Source: Clostridiales bacterium
GTDB taxonomy: Bacteria; Bacillota; Clostridia; Lachnospirales; Lachnospiraceae
Direction of reading: 5' to 3'
DNA length: 64,000 bases
NCBI GenBank assembly: GCA_018365455.1
Contig: JAGZJZ010000008.1
Location: 1-64,000 of the forward strand
In this document: positions 1 to 9,279 of the stretch, piece by piece
Numbering within the stretch: the first letter of the stretch is position 1
How the letters are laid out: each line of letters starts with the position of its first letter
Translations under genes and position numbers: made by a program
Notes under the pieces: generated by a model
Told to the model about the DNA's origin: nothing
Seen by the model: the letters and a program-made list of their open reading frames with translations, nothing else
Database searches by the model: none

Positions 1-232
1 AGTTCTGCGGCCAGCTGACGGAGTCCATACCAGTTTCCCACGCACATCTTTTCGTACACTACCTATCTTATACAAAGCGTCCTTACTCAGCAAAACCCAT
101 ATTACATTCCACTATTTCCCTGAATATTATGATAAATATCGAAATATTTTGATATAAGAATCAGGCAATACAAGTTATGATAAGCATAACAACAGATCAA
201 GAGAATTTGATTTAATAGAAGGAGAAATGAAA
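1..232. other. left-edge non-coding stretch
   Basis: No gene can be supported here. On the minus strand the first 90 bases are open in one frame and could be the 5' end of a divergent gene cut by the window edge, but there is no convincing start or family match. An imperfect AT-rich dyad (ATATC and GATAT around 138-162) precedes the symporter gene and may be part of its promoter region; I cannot assign clear -35 and -10 boxes. Confidence 0.3.
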
Positions 233-1636
233 ATGGAACAGAATACCGGAATGACAAAGACCTACAGTAAGAAATTTTTATGGCGGCAGAGAATTGGCTT
301 TGGAATCTCTGATTATGCCTGTAATCTGGCATATCTGATGGTCAATACGTATCTTTTGATTTATTATACAGATGTGGCAGGACTGAATGCATCGGCAGTT
401 GCTTTTATGTTTTTGGTTACCAAATTTTTTGATGCCTTTACCGACTATGTAGTGGGGTCATTAATTGATAAAACCAATACCAAGATGGGTAGAAACCGCC
501 CCTGGATGCTGGCTGGAGCTCCGGTTCTTGCAATTGGTATGGTGCTTGTGTTTACCAGCCCCGATTTTTCCCAGTCCGGAAAATTGATCTGGGCATATGC
601 AACTTATATCATCTTTTCCTTTGGCTACACCTTGGTGAATATTCCTATGGGATCCATCCTTCCTACATTGAGTGCTGATCCCACAGAGAGAACTAAAATT
701 GTAACCTCCAGAACCATTTTTTCCAATCTTGGATCCCTGACATCTGCATCTATGGCATTGTTTCTAATCTCCAGGCTTGGCGGCGGAGACGTGGCAGCTG
801 GTTACCGCAATACTAATATCATATTTGGAATCATCGTTGTAATCATTTTATTCATTTGTGTATTCAATATCAAGGAAATAAATCCGGCACCTAAAGTTGT
901 GAAAAAGACAAGTATAGTAAAAGATCTTGGCAGTCTTGTAAAGAATAAGCCTTATATGTTAATGCTTGCCCAGACCTTTTTCTTATTTGTCGGCTACTTG
1001 GGGATGTTTGCAACCATCGCTTATTATTTTAAATATATTGTGGGCGATGAAATGCTCACCTCAGTTGCCGTATCCCTGTTAACAATTGTACCCATTGTAT
1101 CCATGCTTTTATCAGGAGTTATGAATCAGAAAATATCCAAGAAAAATATCTCTATTCTTGGTACTGCAATTCAGATTTTAGGATTCATCTTATTATTTGC
1201 TGCGAGAAACTCCATTGCCATGATTTATTTCAGTATTGGTATTATTGGTTTTGGAATGGGATTTCGTCAAACGATGTTCTTCTCTATGCTTGCAGATACC
1301 GTGGATTACGGGGAATGGAAAAATGGGAAAAATCTCGCAGGTACACAGACCGCCGTATCCGGATTTATTAATAAAGTAGCAAGCGCTTCCGCAAGTGCCA
1401 TTGCGGCGGGACTTCTGGCATGGGGAGCATATGACGGCGCGGCGGCAGTTCAGAGCGCAAGTGCCAACACTGCGATTACCATAGCATTTATTGGAATACC
1501 CGTTGTCTGTAATGCAGCATGTATTATAATCCTGTTTTTCTATGATTTAGATCAAGTATATCCGAAGATCAAGAGGGAAATGGATGAGCGCAGATTGACA
1601 AATGCCAAGGAGGAGAATGCATATGTGGAAGTATGA
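233..1636 (+). CDS. GPH-family sugar:cation symporter (MelB/XylP-like)
   Basis: Predicted inner-membrane carrier of about 467 residues with twelve hydrophobic segments, of the glycoside-pentoside-hexuronide:cation symporter family. Visible family features are the N-terminal YYTDVAGL and DAFTDYVVGSLID segments and the GRNRPWML loop after the second helix, plus DTVDYGEWKNGK near residue 360. The ATG at 233 is preferred over the in-frame ATG at 227 because AAGGAG ends at 224, giving 8 bases of spacing. The stop overlaps the next gene, so the four genes to 4923 are probably one operon. It likely imports the glycoside processed by the downstream kinase and glycosidase; the substrate cannot be read from sequence. 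Confidence 0.9.
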   Translation: MEQNTGMTKTYSKKFLWRQRIGFGISDYACNLAYLMVNTYLLIYYTDVAGLNASAVAFMFLVTKFFDAFTDYVVGSLIDKTNTKMGRNRPWMLAGAPVLAIGMVLVFTSPDFSQSGKLIWAYATYIIFSFGYTLVNIPMGSILPTLSADPTERTKIVTSRTIFSNLGSLTSASMALFLISRLGGGDVAAGYRNTNIIFGIIVVIILFICVFNIKEINPAPKVVKKTSIVKDLGSLVKNKPYMLMLAQTFFLFVGYLGMFATIAYYFKYIVGDEMLTSVAVSLLTIVPIVSMLLSGVMNQKISKKNISILGTAIQILGFILLFAARNSIAMIYFSIGIIGFGMGFRQTMFFSMLADTVDYGEWKNGKNLAGTQTAVSGFINKVASASASAIAAGLLAWGAYDGAAAVQSASANTAITIAFIGIPVVCNAACIIILFFYDLDQVYPKIKREMDERRLTNAKEENAYVEV

Positions 1637-2546
1637 TTTTAAAGTACCGGATCAGAAAAAGTACCGGGTGATTGTCCACACGGACTGTAAAAATGAAGCT
1701 GATGACCAGTTTGCGGTTGCCCATCACCTCATGACTCCTAAATTTGATGTGAAGGGAATTGTCGCGGGGCATTTTTGTAAAAATCCTCAGGATTACGGGG
1801 AGGAAAATACTGCAAAGGCAAGCCTCCAGGAAGTGGAAAAAGTACTTGGACTGATGGGGGTAAAAGAGCAATATCCGGTATTGCTGGGAGCACCCCACTC
1901 TTTAGAAGATGAGAAGACTCCTATAGATTCAGAGGGTGCCAGATTTATCATTGAAGAAGCGTTAAAAGAAGATTCAAGGCCTCTCTTTGTGGTCTGCCAG
2001 GGTGCCGTTACCGATTTGGCAAGCGCATTACTTATGAAGCCGGAAATAGCGGATCGAATGACGGTCATCTGGATTGGCGGAGGTGTGTGGCCAAAAGGCG
2101 GATTTGAATTTAATCTGATGATGGATGTGAAGGCGGCAAACCTGGTATTTTGTTCGAAAGTTCCACTATGGCAGGTACCTATGGATGTGTATAAGCAGAT
2201 TGCGGTTTCACTGGCGGAATTGCAGTACCGGGTGAAACCCTGTGGAGCAATCGGAAAATACCTGTTTGAACAGATGGCGGCATTTAATAACAAGCTTGCT
2301 GATTATGCACCATGGCCCCACGGAGAGACCTGGGGACTTGGAGACCAGGCAACTGTTACACTGCTTTTAGATGAACTGGAAAAAATGAATTACGATTTAA
2401 AGCCTGCTCCGGCAATTGGGGATGACATGACTTATATCCACGGTCAGAATAACCGGGAAATCAGGGTGTATCATACCCTGGATGCAAGGATGACCATGGA
2501 AGATTTCTATGCAAAACTGGCGATCAATTTTGGTGCGGGTATTTAA
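1623..2546 (+). CDS. nucleoside-hydrolase-like protein
   Basis: About 307 residues, resembling the inosine-uridine nucleoside hydrolase fold. The N-terminal strand holds HTDCKNEADDQFAV, an Asp-rich Ca2+-site motif altered from the classical DTDxGxDD, so it may belong to the divergent nucleoside-hydrolase-like (DUF1593-type) branch. A later VIWIGGGVWPKGGFEFN segment matches the family's GG...EFN substrate-binding region. The start at 1623 is chosen because GGAGG at 1609-1613 sits 9 bases upstream; the ATGs at 1602 and 1617 are too far or too close. It overlaps the symporter by 14 bases. The family would predict cleavage of an N- or O-ribosyl bond, but pairing with a GH1 enzyme makes the real substrate uncertain. 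Confidence 0.8.
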   Translation: MWKYDFKVPDQKKYRVIVHTDCKNEADDQFAVAHHLMTPKFDVKGIVAGHFCKNPQDYGEENTAKASLQEVEKVLGLMGVKEQYPVLLGAPHSLEDEKTPIDSEGARFIIEEALKEDSRPLFVVCQGAVTDLASALLMKPEIADRMTVIWIGGGVWPKGGFEFNLMMDVKAANLVFCSKVPLWQVPMDVYKQIAVSLAELQYRVKPCGAIGKYLFEQMAAFNNKLADYAPWPHGETWGLGDQATVTLLLDELEKMNYDLKPAPAIGDDMTYIHGQNNREIRVYHTLDARMTMEDFYAKLAINFGAGI

Positions 2547-2584
2547 ACCTTTAAGGGCAAATAAGGGAAACGGAGGAGTAATAC

Positions 2585-3508
2585 ATGGCATATCTGGTTT
2601 TTGATGCAGGCGGGACATTTACAAAGTATGCATTTATGAATGAAAATACAGATATTCTGGAGCGTGGGAAATTGATTACGCCGGATTATACAACGGGAAC
2701 GAAAGAAACGTTTATCGGTATGATCAGCGACGTAATAGAACGTTATAAGGACAGAATCGAAGGCATTGCCATCAGTATGCCCGGCATGCTGGACAGCGAT
2801 GCAGGGTACTGTGTAACTGCCGGGTATCTGGCATATTTATGCGGTACTCCACTGGCTGAGATTCTATATGAGAGACATCAGATACCGGTCACAATCGAAA
2901 ATGACGGGAAATGTGCTGCATTGGCTGAATTCTGGAAAGGCAGCCTGAAAGGATGTACCAATGGTGCGGTTTTGGTTTTGGGTTCCGGAGTGGGCGGCGG
3001 ACTGATTATTGATAAAAAGCTGTATAAAGGCAGGCGGCAGACAGCAGGTGAATTCAGTTATGTGGCAGTGGAGGAAAACAGGAAGTACGAATTGGACGGC
3101 TACTGGGGAATGAAGAGCGGATTCCAGGGTTTCGCCAAAAGAGTGGCGTTTTATACCGGGGAGGATTGGGAAAAATATGACGGACTGCAATTATTTGAAC
3201 GCGCTGAAGCAGGTGATGAAAAGGTGTTAAAGGGTCTGAAAGATTTTACGGACAGCCTTGCACTGCAGGTATGCAATCTAAACATGCTGCTGGATCTGGA
3301 TGTGGTTGCGGTAGGCGGCGGCATCAGCTGTCAGCCGCTGCTGCATGAGTATCTGGAAAAAAGCATTGACGGATATATGGAAAATCACCCCATGAGATTT
3401 TTAAGTCCCTATATCCCCAGACCGGTTGTGACCAATTGTGAATTCTATAATGATGCAAATTTAATCGGAGCACTATATCATTTTTTAAATAAAGGAGGAG
3501 TTGAATAA
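2585..3508 (+). CDS. ROK-family sugar kinase
   Basis: A 307-residue ROK (repressor, ORF, kinase) family protein without an N-terminal helix-turn-helix, so a kinase rather than a repressor. The phosphate-1 motif DAGGTFTKYA starts at residue 7 and the phosphate-2 glycine-rich motif VLVLGSGVGGGLI lies near residue 135. The usual zinc-binding CxCGxxGC cluster is absent, as in NanK/glucokinase-like branches that lack the metal site. A GGAGG lies at 2572-2576, ahead of the start. It overlaps the following glycosidase by one base (TAATG). Likely phosphorylates the sugar entering through the upstream symporter so that the 6-phospho-glycosidase can act on it or on its product; acceptor unknown. Confidence 0.88.
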   Translation: MAYLVFDAGGTFTKYAFMNENTDILERGKLITPDYTTGTKETFIGMISDVIERYKDRIEGIAISMPGMLDSDAGYCVTAGYLAYLCGTPLAEILYERHQIPVTIENDGKCAALAEFWKGSLKGCTNGAVLVLGSGVGGGLIIDKKLYKGRRQTAGEFSYVAVEENRKYELDGYWGMKSGFQGFAKRVAFYTGEDWEKYDGLQLFERAEAGDEKVLKGLKDFTDSLALQVCNLNMLLDLDVVAVGGGISCQPLLHEYLEKSIDGYMENHPMRFLSPYIPRPVVTNCEFYNDANLIGALYHFLNKGGVE

Positions 3509-4923
3509 TGGGATTTCCGGAGAATTTTTTATGGGGCGGCGCAGTTGCGGCAAACCAGTGCGAAGGTGCTTATCTGGAAGACGGGAAAGGTCTGAGCATA
3601 CAGGACGTAACACCCCATGGCATTACAGGCCCAAGGACAAAAGAGCCGACGGACGATAACATGAAGCTAGTAGGCATTGATTTCTACCACAGATACAGAG
3701 AAGACCTCAAACTGTTTGCAGAAATGGGATTCAAAGTATTTCGGACATCCATTGCCTGGAGCCGTATTTTTCCAAAGGGTGATGAAGAACAGCCAAACGA
3801 GGCAGGGCTTAAATTCTATGATGACCTGTTTGATGAGTGCCGCAAATACGGCATGGAACCGCTGGTTACCCTGTCCCACTATGAGACACCGCTCTATCTG
3901 GCGGAAGAATATGATGGCTGGATCAATCCGAAAATGATTGGTTTCTATGAAAAATTTGTTACATGTGTATTTCGGCGCTATCAAGACAAGGTAAGGTATT
4001 GGCTTACCTTTAACGAAATTAATTCCATTCTCCATGAGCCTTTCTTAAGCGGAGGAATTCAGACACCGAAAGAACAGCTGACGGAGACACAGCTGTTTCA
4101 GGCAGTGCATCATGAATTTGTGGCAAGTGCTATGGCAGTGAAGATCGGACACCATATCAATCCGGATTTTCAAATCGGCTGTATGGTGCTCAGTATGCCG
4201 ATTTACCCATTGACCCCCAATCCTGACGATGTGATTGCAGTGATGGAAAAAGATCATCTGAACATGTTTTTTGCGGATGTACAGGTACGTGGAGCTTATC
4301 CAGGCTATATGAACCGATATTTCAGGGAGCATGGCATTTCATTAAAGATCACAGAAGAAGAACAAAGGATTTTGAAAAATACCGTGGATTTCGTATCATT
4401 CAGCTATTACATGAGTATCTGTGAAACTGCAGATAAAAGCCTTGGAGAATCGGGAAAAGGAAACCTTCTGGGAGGGGTGAGAAATCCTTTGTTAAAGGAA
4501 AGCGAATGGGGATGGCAGATAGATCCCAAGGGTCTGCGCTATGTCCTGAATACCTTTTACGACCGCTATCAGAAACCGCTTTTCATTGTGGAGAACGGAC
4601 TGGGCGCTGTGGATAAGCTGGTAATGGGAATGGATGGAAATAAAACGGTAGAAGATGATTACCGCATTGGCTACTTAAGAGACCATTTAAAGCAGGTAGA
4701 AGAAGCGATAGAAGATGGTGTCCCGGTGATGGGATATACAACCTGGGGGTGCATAGACCTGGTAAGTGCTTCAACCGCAGAATTAAAAAAACGCTATGGT
4801 TTTATCTATGTTGACCGAAACGATGACGGCTCCGGTACCTTAGAACGTTATAAGAAGAAATCATTCTACTGGTATCAAAAAGTAATTGCTACCAATGGAA
4901 AAAGTCTGAATGAGCATATATAA
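3508..4923 (+). CDS. GH1 6-phospho-beta-glucosidase
   Basis: A 471-residue glycoside hydrolase family 1 enzyme of typical length. The acid/base motif TFNEIN places Glu at 170 and the nucleophile motif FIVENGLG places Glu at 362. The C-terminal KKSFYWYQKVI segment is typical of the 6-phospho-beta-glucosidase subgroup, which hydrolyses phosphorylated beta-glucosides in the cytoplasm. It starts in the TAATG overlap with the ROK kinase, indicating translational coupling, and is the last gene of the operon. Because the importer is a symporter rather than a PTS, phosphorylation would have to come from the ROK kinase, an unusual supply route for this enzyme type. Confidence 0.92.
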   Translation: MGFPENFLWGGAVAANQCEGAYLEDGKGLSIQDVTPHGITGPRTKEPTDDNMKLVGIDFYHRYREDLKLFAEMGFKVFRTSIAWSRIFPKGDEEQPNEAGLKFYDDLFDECRKYGMEPLVTLSHYETPLYLAEEYDGWINPKMIGFYEKFVTCVFRRYQDKVRYWLTFNEINSILHEPFLSGGIQTPKEQLTETQLFQAVHHEFVASAMAVKIGHHINPDFQIGCMVLSMPIYPLTPNPDDVIAVMEKDHLNMFFADVQVRGAYPGYMNRYFREHGISLKITEEEQRILKNTVDFVSFSYYMSICETADKSLGESGKGNLLGGVRNPLLKESEWGWQIDPKGLRYVLNTFYDRYQKPLFIVENGLGAVDKLVMGMDGNKTVEDDYRIGYLRDHLKQVEEAIEDGVPVMGYTTWGCIDLVSASTAELKKRYGFIYVDRNDDGSGTLERYKKKSFYWYQKVIATNGKSLNEHI

Positions 4924-4984
4924 ACCAGGAGATATAAACCAAGATATATAAATCAGGAAACATAAAAAGACAATTACAGTATGG

Positions 4985-5033
4985 AAAATGCAGAGGATGC
5001 GATTGGCAATGTCGGATTCCGCTGCATTTTTTT
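4985..5033 (+). terminator. intrinsic terminator of the glycoside operon
   Basis: AAAATGCAG at 4985-4993 pairs with CTGCATTTT at 5022-5030, with an inner partly paired loop and a run of seven T. It lies 60 bases after the GH1 stop. Confidence 0.75.
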
Positions 5034-5111
5034 AGATCAAGTACCAATAACGGTTGAATTTTTTAGTAAATCCAATAAATCCAATAACGAAATAAAATTT
5101 TAAGGTTAGCC

Positions 5112-5140
5112 TTGACAAACACTGTGCAGGGGTGTACACT
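5112..5140 (+). promoter_or_regulatory. promoter of the M-box/mgtA transcript
   Basis: TTGACA at 5112-5117 and TACACT at 5135-5140 with a 17-base spacer. Transcription would begin near 5147, just before the riboswitch. Confidence 0.75.
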
Positions 5141-5156
5141 GGAGAAAATTAAATAG

Positions 5157-5308
5157 TTCCGGTAGGTAAGGTTACCACAGGGATACGGATTGTTGCCGCG
5201 AAATGATGGAGACATCATGAGTTGGTTTGAACAGGCCGCATCGAAAAACAAGGTGCAGCATAATACAGTTTCATCGCCCTGTGATACTAAAGCTCAAACG
5301 GTGGCAGT
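5157..5308 (+). promoter_or_regulatory. M-box (ykoK) Mg2+-sensing riboswitch
   Basis: The segment contains the M-box landmarks in order: GGTAGGTAAGGTTACC near the 5' end, AGGGATACGG, TTGTTGCCGCG, GAGTTGGTTTGAACAGGC, and the 3' portion CGCCCTGTGATACTAAAGC. The family is an Mg2+-binding aptamer that turns off Mg2+ transporter genes when Mg2+ is plentiful, and the next full gene is a Mg2+ P-type ATPase. A strong terminator 43 bases downstream gives the expected transcriptional switch. Confidence 0.88.
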
Positions 5309-5350
5309 TTCTATATTATTTTTATAATGTAGCTGAAGTAGAATGTATAT

Positions 5351-5388
5351 TCCCATACCATAGTTTGTCCTTTGGTATGGGATTTTTT
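5351..5388 (+). terminator. M-box expression-platform terminator
   Basis: A perfect 10-bp stem, TCCCATACCA at 5351-5360 with TGGTATGGGA at 5373-5382, followed by a T-rich tail. It sits between the aptamer and the downstream ORFs, so it should be the ligand-controlled stop. Confidence 0.9.
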
Positions 5389-5412
5389 ATTTAAAATAAG
5401 GAGGTGGTAAGA

Positions 5413-5544
5413 ATGGATAGTGGAGGCAGTCATGAGCGATATAATATCAGCACAGAGGGCACAGATGAAGTTTCGGAATCGCCGGGAGTGGATCACACAT
5501 CCATTCTTGGGCTTCCCGGGTGGTTTTGTAATCTGAATTATTAG
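5413..5544 (+). CDS. 43-codon leader ORF between M-box and mgtA
   Basis: An uncharacterised ORF of 43 codons that begins 6 bases after a strong AAGGAGGTGG ribosome-binding site at 5398-5407. It begins MDSGGSHERYNIS and ends LPGWFCNLNY. It has no hydrophobic segment and no family I recognise. Its 3' half covers a possible stem (CCGGGA with TCCCGG around the end of the ORF), and about 200 further bases precede mgtA. It could be a regulatory leader peptide, in analogy to the mgtL-type leaders of enterobacterial mgtA, or a small Mg2+-stress protein. The ribosome-binding site is the main evidence. Confidence 0.5.
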   Translation: MDSGGSHERYNISTEGTDEVSESPGVDHTSILGLPGWFCNLNY

Positions 5545-5742
5545 AAGACAATGTCATTTTCCGGTTCGTGAATATTTCATCAGCTGCCATCGCTGCTGTT
5601 TTTATGCACATTTGATATATTTGCTGTGGAACGAATGATCCCGGCATTTATGCCTGCTATGTAAATGAAAACGATAGCGGTGGATTTTTATGCCCTTTTT
5701 TAAGAACATGTAAGGTTATTTGAAAAAAGGAGGTATAAGACA

Positions 5743-8481
5743 ATGAAAAAAAACAGAATGAAAAATATGGTTCGCCGTGAGACGGTGAACGAAAAATTAA
5801 AATATGCAGCAACACTTGAATGGAATAAATTTTATGAGGAATTTCAGACCTCATCAGAGGGAATGACAAAGGAACAGTTAGAAGCTTCGGAAGAAGCCTA
5901 TGGAAAAAATATAGTGACCCATGGGCAGAAAGAGTCTCTTTTCAAAAGAATCTGCGGGGCTTTTATTAATCCGTTTACCGCTATTTTATTTGTATTGGCG
6001 GCAGTTTCTGTATTTACGGATATTCTTTTTGCTGATCCGGGAGAACAAAATCCGGTTACGGTAATCATCATTACAACGATGGTAATGATATCCGGTCTGC
6101 TCCGATTTATACAGGAAACAAGAAGTGGAAATGCAGCAGCCAGATTATCGGCAATGATACGGACCACTACCTGTGTAAAGAGAATGGAAGAAGGAACGCG
6201 TGAAATTCTGCTGGAAGATGTGGCAGTTGGGGATGTGGTGCTGCTTTCAGCAGGAGATATGATACCCGCCGATATCCGGATTATTTCTGCAAAAGACTTA
6301 TTTATCAGCCAGTCGGCACTTACCGGAGAAAGTGAACCGGTAGAGAAGTACAGTGCATTATCAGGCAGCAACGATGCAGTGACAAACAGTATATATGGTT
6401 TAGAAAGCAGCACAGATGCAGTAACAGATTATTCCAACCTGGCGTTCATGGGCAGTAATGTAATCAGCGGCAGTGCGTCAGGCGTAGTTATTGCAGTAGG
6501 AAATGATACCATGCTGGGTGAAATGGTGAAATCCCTTTCAGATAAGCAGGCACAAACCTCTTTCGAAAAAGGGGTGAACTCGGTCTCCTGGGTATTGATT
6601 CGATTTATGCTGATCATGGTTCCGGTGGTATTCTTTATCAATGGATATACGAAAAATGACTGGATGGATGCGGCGCTGTTTGCCATTTCCGTAGCGGTGG
6701 GACTGACGCCGGAAATGCTGCCCATGATAGTGACCACCTGTCTGGCAAAAGGTGCTGTATCCATGTCCAGGCAAAAGGTTATCATTAAGAATCTCAATGC
6801 CATCCAGAATCTTGGATCCATTGATATCCTGTGTACCGACAAGACTGGCACCCTCACAAGAGATAAGGTAGTACTGGAATATCATCTGGATATCGAAGGA
6901 AATGAAGATCCAAGGGTACTGCGCCATGGATTTTTAAACAGTTATTATCAGACGGGGCTTAAAAACTTGATGGATATTGCAATTATAGACAGAACCAACG
7001 AATTGCAGGAACAGGAGTTACAGCTTCAGGGCATTCAGTCTAACTACACCAAAGTAGATGAGATACCATTTGATTTTGAAAGACGCAGGATGAGTGTGGT
7101 GGTAGCGGATAAAAACGGCAAGACACAGATGATTACAAAAGGTGCTGTAGAGGAGATGCTTCGGGTTTCTGCATTTGCAGAATACGAAGGGAAAGTGGAA
7201 CCGCTCACAGACCAGATGCGCAGCAAAATACTCACGAAGGTTGAAGAATTAAATGAAACCGGAATGCGTGTGATAGCAGTGGCACAGAAGACGAATCCCT
7301 CGCCGGAGGGAGCCTTTTCCGTTGCAGATGAAGCAGAAATGGTTTTGATTGGTTACCTGGCATTTCTGGATCCGCCTAAGGAAACAGCAGCTGCGGCTAT
7401 AAAAGCATTCCACGGATATGGTGTGAAAGTAAAAGTCCTGACCGGAGACAATGAAAAGGTTACCTGCTGCATTTGTAAACAGGTAGGCTTGTCAACGGAA
7501 CATCTCCTTTTAGGAACTCAGGTGGATGCCATGGATGACAGCCGGCTGGCAGAAGAAGCAGAAAAAACAACGGTATTTGCAAAACTCTCCCCTGCCCAGA
7601 AGGCAAGAGTTGTAAAGATTCTTCAGAGCAACGGGCATGCCGTAGGGTATATGGGCGACGGGATCAATGATGCGGCAGCCATGAAGGCATCGGATGTGGG
7701 CATTTCGGTGGATACAGCAGTGGATATTGCCAAGGAATCGGCGGATACGATTCTCCTGGAAAAAGATTTAATGGTATTGGAAAAAGGTATTCTGGAAGGC
7801 AGAAAAACCTATGCCAACATGATCAAATATATAAAAATGACGGCTTCCTCAAACTTTGGAAATATGTTCTCGGTACTTGCAGCCAGCGCATTCCTGCCCT
7901 TTCTTCCAATGGCAGCAATCCACTTAATTCTGCTGAACCTGATTTATGATATTTCCTGTACAGCGATACCCTGGGACAATGTAGACAGTGAGTTTCTGGC
8001 TGTGCCGAAAAAGTGGGATGCATCTTCCGTCAGCAAATTCATGCTGTGGATAGGACCAACCAGCTCGGTATTTGATATTGCAACATACCTGGTGATGTAT
8101 TTTGTAATTTGTCCGCTGATGAGCGGAGGCTTCATGTATCACCAGATTACTGACCCCCAGATGCAGGATGCATTTATTGCAGTCTTTCAGGCAGGCTGGT
8201 TTATTGAATCCATGTGGAGCCAGACCTTAGTCATTCACATGATCCGTACACCAAAGGTTCCATTTATACAGAGCCATGCATCCGCTCCGGTCACGATTCT
8301 GACCCTGGGAGGAATTCTTACAGCAACCGCAATTCCTTTTACGGGATTAGGCAGCCTGCTGGGGCTTGCAGCTTTACCGGCGGTGTATTTTGTTATTTTG
8401 GCAGGGGTCATTGTATGTTATATGGGATTGGCTACGTTTATGAAGAAGATGTATATTCGGAGATATGGGGAATTGCTGTAG
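5743..8481 (+). CDS. mgtA: Mg2+-translocating P-type ATPase
   Basis: A 912-residue P-type ATPase of the P3B magnesium importer group (MgtA/MgtB). The phosphorylation motif DKTGTLT places the catalytic Asp at 366, the actuator motif LTGES is near residue 200, and the hinge GDGINDAAAMKASDVGISV is near residue 640. Ten membrane segments are expected, with two pairs before the phosphorylation domain and a C-terminal cluster of six. The start follows AAGGAGG by 11 bases. Regulation by the upstream M-box is strongly indicated, making this a Mg2+ uptake pump induced on Mg2+ limitation. A U-tailed hairpin follows the gene. Confidence 0.95.
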   Translation: MKKNRMKNMVRRETVNEKLKYAATLEWNKFYEEFQTSSEGMTKEQLEASEEAYGKNIVTHGQKESLFKRICGAFINPFTAILFVLAAVSVFTDILFADPGEQNPVTVIIITTMVMISGLLRFIQETRSGNAAARLSAMIRTTTCVKRMEEGTREILLEDVAVGDVVLLSAGDMIPADIRIISAKDLFISQSALTGESEPVEKYSALSGSNDAVTNSIYGLESSTDAVTDYSNLAFMGSNVISGSASGVVIAVGNDTMLGEMVKSLSDKQAQTSFEKGVNSVSWVLIRFMLIMVPVVFFINGYTKNDWMDAALFAISVAVGLTPEMLPMIVTTCLAKGAVSMSRQKVIIKNLNAIQNLGSIDILCTDKTGTLTRDKVVLEYHLDIEGNEDPRVLRHGFLNSYYQTGLKNLMDIAIIDRTNELQEQELQLQGIQSNYTKVDEIPFDFERRRMSVVVADKNGKTQMITKGAVEEMLRVSAFAEYEGKVEPLTDQMRSKILTKVEELNETGMRVIAVAQKTNPSPEGAFSVADEAEMVLIGYLAFLDPPKETAAAAIKAFHGYGVKVKVLTGDNEKVTCCICKQVGLSTEHLLLGTQVDAMDDSRLAEEAEKTTVFAKLSPAQKARVVKILQSNGHAVGYMGDGINDAAAMKASDVGISVDTAVDIAKESADTILLEKDLMVLEKGILEGRKTYANMIKYIKMTASSNFGNMFSVLAASAFLPFLPMAAIHLILLNLIYDISCTAIPWDNVDSEFLAVPKKWDASSVSKFMLWIGPTSSVFDIATYLVMYFVICPLMSGGFMYHQITDPQMQDAFIAVFQAGWFIESMWSQTLVIHMIRTPKVPFIQSHASAPVTILTLGGILTATAIPFTGLGSLLGLAALPAVYFVILAGVIVCYMGLATFMKKMYIRRYGELL

Positions 8482-8489
8482 AAACAACG

Positions 8490-8548
8490 ATATCCTATCA
8501 AACTGATGTTAACGGAGATAGTTCATTAGTTTGATGGGATATATTTTT
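8490..8548 (+). terminator. terminator after mgtA
   Basis: ATATCCTATCAAACT at 8490-8504 pairs with AGTTTGATGGGATAT at 8528-8542 (one G-U pair), followed by TTTTT. Confidence 0.85.
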
Positions 8549-8680
8549 GCCGGAACCTTGAAAAATGAGTCTTTTCGACATCACGAATCTATGTTATCAT
8601 ATTTTATACACATTTTTATGCTAAGATTCTAAATTGGTATGTTTAGAATTATTACTTATTAAAGTAGGAGGAGAAATTTA

Positions 8681-9262
8681 ATGAAGAAAAAATTGTTATA
8701 TGCTATATTATTAAGCGCATCTATTCTTTCAATAACAGGGTGTCAAAGTGATAACAGCACTAAGGAAACTGCAAAAACAGAGGCAGTGGCGGATTCAGAA
8801 ACGACAAAGACATCAGAGGAAAAAACATCAGATGGTTCATCAAAATCGGGTAGTGTATCTGAAGTTGGTGGATGGAAAGTTACATATGAAGAGTCAATGC
8901 TGGATAAAAAACTTGAGAATGTTTCTACCCAATTAGGTTATACGAGTGTGGAATCTAGTGAGTATCATAAAGAAGCTTCAGAAGGAATGAAATTCTGCTT
9001 ATTAAAGGTTATTTTTGAAAAAGTGGATAGCAAGGAAGAAATTGATTTTACGAAATTAAAATTGATAGATGAAAATGGTAAAGAGTATAGTAGAATGGAT
9101 GATGCATTTCTTAGTGACTTAGGAATGAAACGTCTTCAGGGTACTAAACTAAATTTTGGAACTAACGAAGGTTGGATTTGCTATGAAGTTGATGAGTCTG
9201 CAAACAAATTTACACTGGAATATCCATTTGAAGGAGAAACGTTAAGTATACCAGTTGAGTAA
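8681..9262 (+). CDS. secreted lipoprotein, DUF4352-like
   Basis: 193 residues. A signal peptide ends in the lipobox SITGC (Cys 21), followed by a low-complexity Ser/Thr/Lys linker to about residue 60 and then a beta-rich domain with the pattern MKFCLLKVIFEKVDSKEEIDF, resembling the immunoglobulin-like DUF4352 domain. It should be anchored on the outer face of the membrane. It lies 17 bases before the first sulfotransferase and could be co-transcribed with it. Both genes are visibly more AT-rich than the surrounding genes. The function is unknown; the proximity suggests a role at the cell surface with the sulfotransferases. Confidence 0.8.
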   Translation: MKKKLLYAILLSASILSITGCQSDNSTKETAKTEAVADSETTKTSEEKTSDGSSKSGSVSEVGGWKVTYEESMLDKKLENVSTQLGYTSVESSEYHKEASEGMKFCLLKVIFEKVDSKEEIDFTKLKLIDENGKEYSRMDDAFLSDLGMKRLQGTKLNFGTNEGWICYEVDESANKFTLEYPFEGETLSIPVE

Positions 9263-9279
9263 TCTTATAGGGGGATCTA

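Noticed and set aside
102..332. Minus-strand ORF over the start of the symporter gene
   Set aside because: Antisense shadow of the symporter; no start signal.
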